Notes: a model not told the origin generated them from the letters alone. Counted from the first letter of the stretch, positions 43,701-51,890 are shown. The stretch: 64,000 bases of DNA from Coleofasciculaceae cyanobacterium (GCA_036703275.1 DATNPK010000102.1:1-64000), one strand, 5' to 3'. Made by a program: numbers and translations.

Positions 43701-44106
43701 ACCGACGGGAGAAATTATCGTTGAAACAAGTGAGAGATTATCTCGATCCCGCTTGACGGGATTCTATCGTCCTGACCAGCAGGCTAGACCTGCTGAAGCT
43801 GGCTTAAGGTCGGTGCGCGCAACGCATCAGCTGGCTTGGTTAGAAGATACAACGACCGAGTCAACTCTGACCGTTGGTGAGATAACTTTAAACCCAGTAA
43901 ACAAGCACATTTCTGAACTAGATTTTATTAAAGGACAACTTGTTGAAAAATCCCAATCAGCACCGAGTTTAATCTTGATAAATCAATTTGTGGGAGAGAT
44001 TACCAATTTATCAGAACAAATCTCACAACAATCTCTAGTCGTTACTGAATCTTTTCAAAAGCTAGCTACATTTGCCAAACAGCTATCAGATCGCGAAAAG
44101 CTCTAA
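40723..44106 (+). CDS. Membrane protein with four GAF domains, two of DXCF cyanobacteriochrome type; no visible output domain
   Basis: 1127 residues. Two transmembrane helices (about 81-104 and 134-156) enclose only 30 residues, so there is no large periplasmic sensor. Four GAF domains follow: about 185-340, 365-515, 544-694 and 715-860. GAF2 and GAF3 carry DPCF (Cys 425 and 604), the second-Cys DXCF motif. They also have Cys 453 and 632 in QCYIE at the bilin-attachment position, though followed by Tyr instead of the usual His. GAF1 (DPF, FDH) and GAF4 lack both cysteines. The layout resembles PixJ-type chemoreceptors. Yet the highly conserved MCP signalling hairpin is absent; after GAF4 there is a Gln/Asn-rich coil and an end resembling an MCP C-terminus (VTESFQKLATFAKQLSD). 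Residues about 1005-1053 come from a hairpin-rich insertion. Light sensing is possible but not shown. Confidence 0.8.
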   Translation: MSVNKTNKGNEFSSWVTETNTNSETTLTHISQNSAISIEASTLAIFELEAEQVNSHSKNVNQKDELIVETKSIFQRLKAKTAAALVGSAVMLPILAVGTATYYFGSQAINKQTILAKRANIDLAETELGRQQKLLAVLLIGTGTTALLAGAVAALGTNRLWNASKRSREETAAEAEARLYRDSIDNLSQSDSQKDIVKAIVEEARTYLNCDRVIVYSLNRDKQGVIVAESVVAGYPQALGKTIKDPFEARDLHKYRDRRVKAINDLNQVEMTFDHQEQLEDLEVKANLVTPIINDGKLFGLLAAHQCSQPRHWQQEELEFLYQLAKKAALALENAQLLDDLVRFQTQAERERKWTHYFNDAIQYIRQSIKQEDILEISVEEVRKVLNCDRVIVYSLNQDNYGVVVAESVTAGYPRALNQTIADPCFEARYLDKYRDGRVSAINDIYAARMAQCYIEKLEELEVKANLVTPILNQGKLFGLLVAHQCSQPRHWQDYEIRWVTQIATQVGFALDNAQVLAASTTIQIQAERERKWTHYFSDAIQYIRQSIKQEDILKISVEEVRKVLNCDRVIVYSLNQDNYGVVVAESVTAGYPRALNQTIADPCFEARYLDKYRDGRVSAINDIYAARMTQCYIEQLEELEVKANLVTPILNQGKLFGLLVTHQCSQPRDWQDYEIRWVTQIATQVGFALDNATLLRKFKNDALPTQLLNNFSLGISPRVNQSKLLEIAVEQVRQVIQLDRVMVYQFEANAHGNIAAEAVAPGYPRALNCHYEEKYHNARIEAIANIDRANLTSDRLEQLETLAVKASLTVPILQDEQLFGLLIGHQCQQSYLWSQSEIDLFAQLALQLGFAIERVKLREELALAQDSRSNEVDKQQLEQTSLNQRVWQVIRENQATLPSLKAAKGDFLNQGSEIINSDLARQQLNDGEIILQPKNIQLEDNLISTKLAIAEATDKVEVLKQSHQNLDEMVNLINDLKKEIDRPVSQTKPVQLPTGEIIVETSERLSRSRLTGFYRPDQQARPAEAGLRSVRATHQLAWLEDTTTESTLTVGEITLNPVNKHISELDFIKGQLVEKSQSAPSLILINQFVGEITNLSEQISQQSLVVTESFQKLATFAKQLSDREKL
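41761..42801 (+). repeat. Tandem duplication of a GAF-coding unit (period 537 bp)
   Basis: Copies 41761-42264 and 42298-42801 differ at 12 of 504 bases by my count, about 97.6% identity. The spacer after the first copy encodes VLAASTTIQI. The outer GAF domains are much more divergent, so this is a recent duplication or gene conversion of GAF2/GAF3 including both putative chromophore cysteines. Confidence 0.92.
43741..43880 (+). repeat. Hairpin-rich repeat inserted in frame in the GAF gene
   Basis: ATCCCG-CTTGA-CGGGAT (43746-43762) and AGCAGG-CTAGA-CCTGCT (43778-43794) are two perfect 6-bp hairpins with 5-nt loops. Then follow direct repeats of AGCTGGCTT and the 14-mer CTCTGACCGTTGGT, which also occurs in the repeat at 3903-3985. 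It encodes Arg-rich sequence (SRSRLTGFYRPDQQARP) unlike its surroundings. Confidence 0.65.
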
Positions 44107-44349
44107 GAGTTTGTATTTATTAGCTTTTAGCTTTTTAAGAACGCAACCAAGATAATAACTTTACTTTTCACGTTGTACCCTTGTGGTATATCCCAATTTA
44201 GCAAAGTTATATTTATGCTTACAGGGAATTTTAGTTGAGTATAATTTATTACTTAGACAAATCAATGTGGTCTACCCAATCCAAAACTGCTGTAAATTAT
44301 CTACCCTATTTAGTAAATAGTTATAGATTGAACACTACTTCATAGATTA

Positions 44350-44952
44350 ATGGAAATTATTGTTGCTTTGTGCTTAGGAATAACTCTTAGTGCTGCCTGT
44401 GGCTTCCGCGTATTTGTCCCGCCATTGGCGATGAGTTTGGCAGCTATGTATGGACATTTTCCCTTATCATCAAATTTTGAATGGTTAGGCACAAAAGAAG
44501 CGGCGATCGCTTTATTGTTTGCGACTATTTTGGAAGTCTCGGGATACTATATTCCGATTGTAGATAACTTGCTCGACACCGTTCAAATACCCCTTGCTGT
44601 CGGTATTGGGACAATAATAACTGCTGCTACCTTAGGGCATACCGATCCTGTACTGCAATGGACTTTAGCAGCGATCGCGGGAGGCGGAACAGCAGGCATT
44701 ATAAAAACACTAGCTGGTTTGACTCGGTTGGCTTCTACAGGAGTAACAGGAGGTTTGGGTAATTTTATAATTGCCACCATTGAAGCAATTGGCTCAATTT
44801 CTTTATCTATATTGGGTCTGACTTTTCCGCTTTGGACTGGCGCGATCGTTCTGGCTATATTGATTATTGGAATTGTTAAAATACTAACCAATCCCCCAGC
44901 CTTGTTTAACAAGCTGAGGGTGAGTCAGGATGAGGTAGTAAGTAGCGAATGA
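44350..44952 (+). CDS. DUF4126 domain-containing membrane protein
   Basis: 200 residues, almost entirely hydrophobic, with about five helices and the DUF4126 blocks LSAACGFRVFVPPLAMSLAA, EVSGYYIPIVDNLLDTVQIP, AAIAGGGTAGIIKTLAGLTR and TGGLGNFIIATIEAIGSI. The gly-rich helices suggest a channel- or transporter-like fold; no substrate is known. ATG 44350 begins the conserved N-terminus directly. It is monocistronic, with heptamer repeat words between it and the next gene. Confidence 0.9.
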   Translation: MEIIVALCLGITLSAACGFRVFVPPLAMSLAAMYGHFPLSSNFEWLGTKEAAIALLFATILEVSGYYIPIVDNLLDTVQIPLAVGIGTIITAATLGHTDPVLQWTLAAIAGGGTAGIIKTLAGLTRLASTGVTGGLGNFIIATIEAIGSISLSILGLTFPLWTGAIVLAILIIGIVKILTNPPALFNKLRVSQDEVVSSE

Positions 44953-45123
44953 TTATATAAGCACTCGAAGCAAAGGTTAGACACGTCGATCAAAAGCTAT
45001 TAGCTCGTTTTATAACTAACGTCCTAATCTATAGTTCACTGGCTATATCTTTCTATTGATGCCAAAATACCTTGCCAATTACTAGAATTTAATCAGCAAT
45101 AATTACCGATTACTTACTAAAAT

Positions 45124-45939
45124 ATGTCTCCAACTGCTTTTATTACTGGTGCGTCTCAAGGAATAGGCAAAGCCACCGCTTTATTATTTGCCAAAAATGG
45201 TTACGATCTGATCGTTACGGCTCGTACTCAAGATAAGCTAGAAGCGGTTGCCGAAGAGATTAAAAATTTAGGTAGACAAGTAATTGCGATTCCTGCTGAT
45301 ATAAGCGATCGCTCAGCTACAGAAGCAGTAATTAACCAGGGTATCGAACGCTTTTCACAGATTGATGTTCTGGTGAACAACGCAGGTATATGTATGAGTG
45401 CGCCAATGTCTCAAACTACTATCGAAGATTGGGAGAAAATCATCAACACCAACCTATGGGGCTATATTTACACGCTCAACGCGCTGTTACCCCATTTTAT
45501 CGAGCGCAAGCAGGGAAATATTATTAACGTTGGTTCTTTTGGGGGTAAAGTTCCCTTACCGAAGATGACGGCATACTGCACTACCAAATTTGCCATAACT
45601 GGTTTGACTGAAACCCTGCGTTTAGAATTAGAACCTCAAGGTATTCATGTTTCAGCAGTTCACCCTAGCATAACCAATACTGACTTTTTGGAACGGGCTG
45701 TCTTTAAAGATCGCGATCCTGAAGCAGAAGCAAATCGGCGCAAGTCGATGGAACAAGCGTTAACTACTCCCTTAGTCAGCCAACCAGAAGACGTAGCTAA
45801 GGCAATTTGGCGTGCGGTTAAACATCCTCAAGGCGAGATAGTTGTGGGTTCGGCTAAAGTCCCCGCTTTGTTAAATCGCCTCTTTCCTGGGATTACGCAA
45901 GGAATGATCGGGTTAACTACCAAATCTAATTTAGTTTAG
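45124..45939 (+). CDS. Short-chain dehydrogenase/reductase
   Basis: 271 residues. ITGASQGIGKATALLFAKNG binds the nucleotide; TARTQDKL after beta-2 has an Arg that favours NADPH. NNAG is in LVNNAGICMS, and the active site is YCTTKFAITG after GSFGGKVPLPKM. The C-terminus RAVKHPQGEIVVGSAKVPAL is typical of the DltE/YqjQ-like SDR group, whose substrates are mostly unknown lipids or sugars. No partner gene is apparent. Convergent with the MscS gene. Confidence 0.92.
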   Translation: MSPTAFITGASQGIGKATALLFAKNGYDLIVTARTQDKLEAVAEEIKNLGRQVIAIPADISDRSATEAVINQGIERFSQIDVLVNNAGICMSAPMSQTTIEDWEKIINTNLWGYIYTLNALLPHFIERKQGNIINVGSFGGKVPLPKMTAYCTTKFAITGLTETLRLELEPQGIHVSAVHPSITNTDFLERAVFKDRDPEAEANRRKSMEQALTTPLVSQPEDVAKAIWRAVKHPQGEIVVGSAKVPALLNRLFPGITQGMIGLTTKSNLV

Positions 45940-45964
45940 AGCGCGATCGCGCTACTAATGAAAG

Positions 45965-47056
45965 TTAATCCCCGAAAACCGCATTAATTGGCGCATCAGT
46001 AGATAAGCCGTTGAAGTAATTGATCTGAGTTGGATAAGCAAACTCGATGCTATGTTCGGCGAATTTAGCCTTAATCGCCAGGTTAATTTCTTGTTGAGCA
46101 TTCATGTAGAGGGTATAGTCGCTGGTATTGATAAAATAGACTACTTCAAAATCTAAGCTATATTCACCATAGCCCGAAAAATGAGCACGATCGCAGGTGA
46201 CATTTTCCGTCTTCTCAATAATTTCTTTAATCAAACCAGAAATTTTGACCAACTGTTCGGAGGTAGTTTCATACACTACGCCAAATTTAAACACGATTCG
46301 ACGTCGCTGCATTCTTTTAAAATTGCGAATTCTTGAACCTGTCAAATCGGTATTGGCAATAATTATTTGTTCACCGTTAATACTTCTCAGCCTAGTGGTT
46401 TTAATTCCCATATATTCGACTGTGCCTACGTAATCACCGACAATAATAAAATCTCCCAGTTCAAAAGGATGATCTAATAGGATTGAAAAATAGCTAAACA
46501 CATCCTGTAACACTCCTTGAGATGCCAAAGCGATCGCTACACCGCCAATTCCCAAACTAGCTACCACCGCTGAGATATCAAACCCCAGGTTGTCCAACAA
46601 AAAAACCGCCCCAATTAGCCAAACAACTACTCTCATTGCGGGAATTAAGGCATTAATACTCTGTTGGAGATTAGCATTATCTCGCTGATAGGTCAGCCAA
46701 TAAATCTTAATTAGATGCTCTAGGGAGGCTGTAAATAGCCTAATGGCAAAGATGGTTGAAACGATCACCATCATAACTTTGACGACTCGCTCTAATATTG
46801 AATGCAGAGTTAAGTTGCTAATAGCGAGGTAAATACTTGCTATATATGCAATCGGAATTAAGTCTCTTTCTACGATGCTAACAATAGCATTATCATATAT
46901 ATTTTCGGATTTGGCTGCCCATTTTCTTAGGCTGTTAAATGTGGAACGTCTAAATATCTTAATTAGCAAGATACAGCATCCTAAAGTTATTCCCGCTATT
47001 AAATAGTCACTGAGTTTGTTGCTTAAAAAATTTAGGGACAGAAAGTTAAAATTCAT
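45965..47056 (-). CDS. MscS-family mechanosensitive ion channel
   Basis: 363 residues. There are about four hydrophobic segments in the first 200 residues, with pore-lining helix AVVASLGIGGVAIALASQGV (Gly/Ala-rich TM3) and DVFSYFSILLDHPFELGDFI, then the cytoplasmic beta domain GTVEYMGIKTTRLRSINGEQ and IIIANTDLTGSRIRNFKRMQ. The C-terminal alpha/beta part ends near IEFAYPTQINYF. It opens on membrane tension to release solutes after hypo-osmotic shock. A broken relative of the C-terminal domain is at the left edge of the window. Confidence 0.95.
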   Translation of the reverse strand: MNFNFLSLNFLSNKLSDYLIAGITLGCCILLIKIFRRSTFNSLRKWAAKSENIYDNAIVSIVERDLIPIAYIASIYLAISNLTLHSILERVVKVMMVIVSTIFAIRLFTASLEHLIKIYWLTYQRDNANLQQSINALIPAMRVVVWLIGAVFLLDNLGFDISAVVASLGIGGVAIALASQGVLQDVFSYFSILLDHPFELGDFIIVGDYVGTVEYMGIKTTRLRSINGEQIIIANTDLTGSRIRNFKRMQRRRIVFKFGVVYETTSEQLVKISGLIKEIIEKTENVTCDRAHFSGYGEYSLDFEVVYFINTSDYTLYMNAQQEINLAIKAKFAEHSIEFAYPTQINYFNGLSTDAPINAVFGD

Positions 47057-47317
47057 ATATCAATTAGACTATATTTTAAGATAGGCTCGAACAGGTAATA
47101 TCAATACCCGCACTATTATTACCTCTACAATTACGATTTGGCATCTTTAAAACTGATGTTGGGAAATATTTAATTACAGCCTCTAAGCAGCAATCTGTAT
47201 ACTTTTTCCCAGCTCAAACATTTAACTTTTTGGCGATTTAATAAAACAATCTTTAGGCAGATGACTGTAATTAAATAAACTACTAAATTAAGACATTCGG
47301 GATTGGAGATAAAAACT

Positions 47318-48406
47318 TTGCGTTTGGGTACATTAATTGGATTTTTAGCGATCGTTACTTCCCTATATATTCTGTGGCGAATTAAGCAGGTACTATTACT
47401 AGCTTTTGCTGCGGTTGTCTTTGCCACTGCAATTAATCAGTTGGTCAAAATATTACAACAAAAATTTAAATTAAATCGAAAAATGGCGATCGCGATCGCC
47501 GTTACGGGAATATTAACTTTTATTATTGGCTTTATTGCATTAGTCATACCGCCATTTATCGATCAATTTCAGCAACTGATAGATTTAGTTCCCGTTGGTT
47601 TAGAACAGATTAATAGTTGGAATCGAGGGCTGCGCAATCTATTACCAAATAATTTGCTTAATGAAGCTAGAGGATTAGACTCTTTAACCCAAAATCTTCA
47701 GTCTTTGCTAGACCGATTAATTGGCAACTTCTTCGACGTGTTTTCCAGTACTTTAGGTGTATTTATTAATTCCCTGTTAGTCATAGTAGTAACAATAATG
47801 TTGCTATCAAATCCGACTCCTTATAGGCAGATATTCTTTTTGATGTTTCCCGCGTTTTATCGCCAGCGAGTCAGAATGATTCTCAAAAAATGTGAAAAGA
47901 ATTTGGGAGGCTGGGCAATTGGCATCTTGTTTAACATGGCGGTTATCGCCATATTAAGCGGGATTGGGCTACTAATTTTGGGGGTTAGACTACCCTTGGC
48001 TAATTCTTTATTGGCAGGTATTCTAACTTTTATTCCCACTTTAGGGCCTATTTTGAGTGTAGTTCCACCAGCAGCCATGGCATTATTAGATGCGCCTTGG
48101 AAAGCATTAGCGGTAATTATTTTATATATTGTTATTCAACAAGTTGAGAGTAACATTCTTACTCCAATTGTGATGGAGAAACAGGTGCATTTGTTGCCTG
48201 CGGTTACACTTTTGTCTCAAATAGCTTTTGCAGTATTCTTTGGTATTTTGGGATTGTTTTTAGCTTTGCCGATTACGGTAGTTGCTCAAGTTTGGCTGAA
48301 AGAAGTTCTAGTTAAAGATGTATTAGATCGTTGGCAAATAGACAATGATGTTAATAGATTTAATTCACGTAAGTTAGGTATGAAAAAGAAGATATCAACT
48401 AAATAA
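47318..48406 (+). CDS. AI-2E family transporter (PerM/TqsA-like)
   Basis: About 362 residues with roughly eight hydrophobic helices. The characteristic C-terminal half has VRLPLANSLLAGILTFIPTL, PILSVVPPAAMALLDAPWKA and IVIQQVESNILTPIVMEKQV, followed by LPAVTLLSQIAFAVFFGILG. These are the AI-2E/UPF0118 hallmarks. Family members range from autoinducer export to Na+/H+ antiport, so the substrate is open. The start is uncertain: TTG 47318 follows GGAG (47305-47308) at proper spacing, while TTG 47303 is an upstream alternative. Confidence 0.92.
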   Translation: MRLGTLIGFLAIVTSLYILWRIKQVLLLAFAAVVFATAINQLVKILQQKFKLNRKMAIAIAVTGILTFIIGFIALVIPPFIDQFQQLIDLVPVGLEQINSWNRGLRNLLPNNLLNEARGLDSLTQNLQSLLDRLIGNFFDVFSSTLGVFINSLLVIVVTIMLLSNPTPYRQIFFLMFPAFYRQRVRMILKKCEKNLGGWAIGILFNMAVIAILSGIGLLILGVRLPLANSLLAGILTFIPTLGPILSVVPPAAMALLDAPWKALAVIILYIVIQQVESNILTPIVMEKQVHLLPAVTLLSQIAFAVFFGILGLFLALPITVVAQVWLKEVLVKDVLDRWQIDNDVNRFNSRKLGMKKKISTK

Positions 48407-48500
48407 TTTTGGCTTTGAAAAAAGTAATAATATTTAGTAAATTTTAAAATATTTAGTTTGACCTAAAGACTTATACAATAGCGCGATAACAGGCATATAA

Positions 48501-49478
48501 TTAAATACTCATTATTGCGTTAACATAACCTGTAACCTTCTCAAAAGCTGGTATGGCTTGCCTACAGAATACAGGAAAACTCATAAAGCCATGTATCATT
48601 CCCTTGTAGTCAACCAACTCCACAGGAGTTCCTGCTTCTTGCAAACGCTGGGCATACATTTGTGCCTGATCGTGTAGAGGATCGTACTCGCAAGTGATAA
48701 TCAAAGCTGGGGGGAGATGACTCAAATCTTCTGCTAGCAGTGGCGAAAAATAGGGTTGCGAAATATCAGCCTCATCGCGGGCATAATAATTAACAAAACA
48801 TTCCATGCGAGACTTGGTTAGCAAAGGTGCAGCAGCGTGTTGTTCCATAGAAGGTTGATCGAGTTTGCCACTGGTAACAGGATAAAGCAATATTTGACTG
48901 GCAATTGATTTATTTCCCTGTTCTTTAGCCATCAAGCACACTGCGGTGGCTAAATTTCCTCCCGCGCTGTCTCCCATAATTATTATCTGTTTTGGGTTAG
49001 CCTTAATACTAGCGGCATTTTCGCTAGCCCATAAAAAAGCATCATAGCAATCTTCTAAAGCTAGGGGATATTTAGCAAAAGGTGCAAGACGATAACCTAC
49101 AGCTAGAACGATCGCGCCTGTATTGTGAGCAATACGCCGACACATTTGCTCATAAGTCTGAAAGTTTCCATAGACCCATCCACCACCATGAAAGAAGAGA
49201 ATTAACGGTAATGATGTCTTAACTGAAGGATAGTAAAGTCTAATTGGTATTTGTCCGTGACGACCGGGAATATTTCTTGAAATTACTTGTGTTAGCTCAA
49301 ATTTCTTGCCCGCAAAAATGCTCTGTATAATTGAGGGAATTGGTCTTTCAGATAACAGACGAAGTTCTTCCAGACTCATTTGCTCTATTGGTTTAAACAG
49401 ATTCAGTAAGCGTTCGAGCAGACTAATCCGCCAATCAAGTTTATATTGGCTTTTATGTGCGATCGCTTCGTTATTCAT
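48501..49478 (-). CDS. Alpha/beta hydrolase of the hormone-sensitive-lipase family
   Basis: 325 residues. Oxyanion motif FFHGGGWVYGNF, nucleophile elbow IMGDSAGGNLATAV (GDSAGG), Asp in ITCEYDPLHDQAQ and His in YKGMIHGFMSFP complete the HSL-type esterase set. The N-terminal 70 residues form the usual cap (LLNLFKPIEQMSLEELRLLS). No signal peptide is seen. It probably hydrolyses short acyl esters; the natural substrate is unknown. The minus strand gene lies 24 bp or more from its neighbours without an obvious operon. Confidence 0.94.
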   Translation of the reverse strand: MNNEAIAHKSQYKLDWRISLLERLLNLFKPIEQMSLEELRLLSERPIPSIIQSIFAGKKFELTQVISRNIPGRHGQIPIRLYYPSVKTSLPLILFFHGGGWVYGNFQTYEQMCRRIAHNTGAIVLAVGYRLAPFAKYPLALEDCYDAFLWASENAASIKANPKQIIIMGDSAGGNLATAVCLMAKEQGNKSIASQILLYPVTSGKLDQPSMEQHAAAPLLTKSRMECFVNYYARDEADISQPYFSPLLAEDLSHLPPALIITCEYDPLHDQAQMYAQRLQEAGTPVELVDYKGMIHGFMSFPVFCRQAIPAFEKVTGYVNAIMSI

Positions 49479-49535
49479 AATTTAAACAAAATAGATCATT
49501 TTGAGATCGACAGCGCCAATATTTTTAGCATATTC

Positions 49536-50102
49536 TTAACCATGAGGATCTAAAAGCTGGACTGTGGTGGCTTGGGGACCCATTTCGCCCATAGTTTCTT
49601 TATATCTAACCCCGCTACCTACTGCAAGTCGCTCAAAATCATCGTTAGTTACGCTATTGCGATGAAAATATATTTCTTTTCCCGTACTGATTTCTTTAAT
49701 GAAACCATACCCTTGTTCGGCAAATAGTTTGGTTACCATTGCGCTTACTTGCTGTTCTGGATGTACTTTTCTTTCTCCTTTTTGTTCTGTAGTAATGCTG
49801 ATTATCTGACGGCGTGCAGCGTCAAAAGCATCGCGAATTACTGCTTCTAAGGGTGGATATTGTTTACCAATATGCGGATTTTGCACCACAGCTATTTCCC
49901 GACCGTGAGGGATTGTAATATCAATGCTTACCCGATAGGGTGAACCGCTACTAGGATGATCGTTATTTTTTTCTATTACCACGCGACAGCTATTCATATA
50001 GTCGCAAAACTGCTCGAGCTTGGCTATTTTTTCTTCAACTAAGTTTTGGATTGCGCTGGTTTTTTCTAGGTGGCGGTAAGTAATTTCTGGATTAATTTTC
50101 AT
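49536..50102 (-). CDS. HPF/RaiA-like ribosome-associated protein with C-terminal cold-shock domain
   Basis: 188 residues. The first roughly 105 residues resemble the HPF/RaiA (sigma-54 modulation) fold: EITYRHLEKTSAIQNLVEEK, YRVSIDITIPHGREIAV and EAVIRDAFDAARRQIISIT. The last 65 residues form a cold-shock/OB domain: FAEQGYGFIKEISTGKEIYF HRNSV (GYGFI and IYFH are RNA-binding RNP patches). This fusion suggests a factor that binds resting ribosomes and RNA. It lies 14 bp after the next gene on the minus strand, so the two are co-transcribed. It differs from the long HPF type, which has a dimerisation domain instead. Confidence 0.9.
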   Translation of the reverse strand: MKINPEITYRHLEKTSAIQNLVEEKIAKLEQFCDYMNSCRVVIEKNNDHPSSGSPYRVSIDITIPHGREIAVVQNPHIGKQYPPLEAVIRDAFDAARRQIISITTEQKGERKVHPEQQVSAMVTKLFAEQGYGFIKEISTGKEIYFHRNSVTNDDFERLAVGSGVRYKETMGEMGPQATTVQLLDPHG

Positions 50103-50116
50103 TTAGTTTATCTCGT

Positions 50117-50470
50117 TTATGCGTAAACAATCTGTTTTTTTTCAAACTGTAATTCAATTAGTTTGCGATAAATCATGGCAAAGGCATCGGCGATCGCGCC
50201 CTCCACAGAGTCTTCTGCCGCTGGTTGAGGTAAACGTAAAGTGTATAGATCGACTCCCTCAGGCAAACTTAAATTAATACTAACTAAATAAGAATAGTTG
50301 GTTTCTGTTGCTTTATATTTAGCAATATTTGCTACCTTTACCTGACAGTTTTGAACCTCATGACAAACCTGGATTAATCTGGTAAATTTATCTTTAATAA
50401 TTGAGTCAACTTCTGACGTTTCTTCAAGTGCTAAATAGTTAATTGTTAAAGGATTTGCTAATGTTTTCAC
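50117..50470 (-). CDS. Second HPF/RaiA-like protein, single domain
   Basis: 117 residues with the same layout as the N-terminal part of the following gene: ITINYLALEETSEVDSIIKD, CQVKVANIAKYKATETNYSY, LVSINLSLPEGVDLYTLRL and a final DAFAMIYRKLIELQFEK helix. The match is weaker than for its neighbour, and the basic ribosome-contact residues are fewer, so it may be a partner or regulator. It is the first gene of a two-gene operon. The start at ATG 50470 is straightforward. Confidence 0.72.
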   Translation of the reverse strand: MKTLANPLTINYLALEETSEVDSIIKDKFTRLIQVCHEVQNCQVKVANIAKYKATETNYSYLVSINLSLPEGVDLYTLRLPQPAAEDSVEGAIADAFAMIYRKLIELQFEKKQIVYA

Positions 50471-50689
50471 GAACTAAAATATTGTTTATTATAGGTGCAA
50501 AGTACCTCATAGTATATACTTGACCATATTTGCGCTACATCTGTCTCCAGTAACAGCTAATAGCTGAAATTCAGCTTGTCTTTAAAAATAACCCTAATTG
50601 GGGCAAATTGATCCATATATTTAGATAGATTTCAAAAAATACCCAATTACCTACACTTAAGAAAATTTAAGTAATCTATTTGATTTATT

Positions 50690-51472
50690 ATGGAAACATT
50701 AGCCAGGTTTGGTTATGTCGCTAAAGGTTTTGTCTATGCAGCGATTGGAATTCTGGCATTACTAGCAGCATTTAGTGTCAATGGTGGCAAGACTACAGAT
50801 ACTACGGGAGCTTTAAATGCGATCGCCAGACAACCTTTTGGAAAAATATTATTAATTTTAATTGCTATTGGCTTAGTCGGATACGTCATTTGGCGACTGA
50901 TTGAGGCAATTAAAGATCCTGAAAATAAAGGGAGTGGCGCGAAAGGGATATTTGCTCGATTGGGATATTTGCTCAGTGGATTAGCGTATATCGGGGTAGC
51001 TGCTAATGCAGCCTCCCTCGCTTTTGGTAGCAGTAGTGGCGGTGGAGGTAACTCTAAACAAGACTGGACGGCTATGGTTATGCAACAGCCTTTTGGTAGA
51101 TGGTTGGTTGGTCTGGCTGGTGCAGTTGTAGTCGGCATCGGTTGTTACCGAATTTATGAGGCTTACAAAACTAAGTTCCGCAAAAAGCTCAATTTAAAAG
51201 AGCTTAGTAATCAACAACAAAAATGGTTGGTTAACATCAGTCGTTTTGGTATAGCTGCTAGAGGTGTAGTCTTCATCATGATTGGCTTCTTTGTTTTACA
51301 AGCTGCCAAAAACTACGATCCAAGTCAAGTGAAAGGTTTAGATGGAGCATTGCTAACCTTAACACAACAACCTTCTGGTCAAATTCTGTTGGCTTTAATG
51401 GCTTTAGGCTTAATCGCATATGCAATTTATCTCATGCTACAGGCGCGCTATAGTCGTATTAAAATAAATTAA
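50690..51472 (+). CDS. DUF1206 membrane protein (three two-helix repeats)
   Basis: 260 residues with six hydrophobic helices arranged as three repeats, each starting like ARFGYVAKGFVYAAIGILAL, ARLGYLLSGLAYIGVAANAA and SRFGIAARGVVFIMIGFFVL and including QQPFGRWLVGLAGAVVVGIG-type second helices. This is the DUF1206 pattern. Function is unknown; the family is common in actinobacteria, rhizobia and cyanobacteria and in stress-related gene sets. The start ATG 50690 opens directly into the first repeat. Convergent with the TIGR02588 gene. Confidence 0.92.
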   Translation: METLARFGYVAKGFVYAAIGILALLAAFSVNGGKTTDTTGALNAIARQPFGKILLILIAIGLVGYVIWRLIEAIKDPENKGSGAKGIFARLGYLLSGLAYIGVAANAASLAFGSSSGGGGNSKQDWTAMVMQQPFGRWLVGLAGAVVVGIGCYRIYEAYKTKFRKKLNLKELSNQQQKWLVNISRFGIAARGVVFIMIGFFVLQAAKNYDPSQVKGLDGALLTLTQQPSGQILLALMALGLIAYAIYLMLQARYSRIKIN

Positions 51473-51500
51473 ACTTAATCAAATGCTCAATCACAAATAA

Positions 51501-51890
51501 CTACGGTTGTTGATAACTGGCCACCCTAACCGTTAATTCTCCCTGTTGTGGATTGCGACTAAAAATAAACTGCCCAGATCTTTTTTCGTGGCGAGAGAGA
51601 AAATCTATTTGTTGATTACCAGTTTCCACAGTCTCTTCAGCAATAGAAAGTTCGCCCACAACTTCTACTGCGTTAGCAGCTTCTCCCCCATAGTTGCTCA
51701 CCGTGAAAGGTACATAATACTGCTGCTTGATCTGGCGAATTTCCGAGGTGGTGACTGATAAGATCGGCGGATTAGTATCTCCTGTAATCCAAATGTAGCA
51801 TACTAAAGCAACAATAATACTTACTATAAATAGAGAAAGACCAAAGCTAACTCTTTCAGCTAGCGATTGCCTACCAGGTTTTTTTGGCAT
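51501..51890 (-). CDS. TIGR02588 family protein
   Basis: 129 residues. A short basic head (KKPGRQSLAERVSFGLSLF) leads into one transmembrane helix (about 15-37), then an extracytoplasmic beta domain: PPILSVTTSEIRQIKQQYYV, PFTVSNYGGEAANAVEVVGE and SGQFIFSRNPQQGELTVRV. This matches the TIGR02588 family, which is found next to TIGR02587 proteins. Here it lies 39 bp after the TIGR02587 gene on the same strand, as expected for a co-expressed pair. No function is established. Confidence 0.88.
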   Translation of the reverse strand: MPKKPGRQSLAERVSFGLSLFIVSIIVALVCYIWITGDTNPPILSVTTSEIRQIKQQYYVPFTVSNYGGEAANAVEVVGELSIAEETVETGNQQIDFLSRHEKRSGQFIFSRNPQQGELTVRVASYQQP

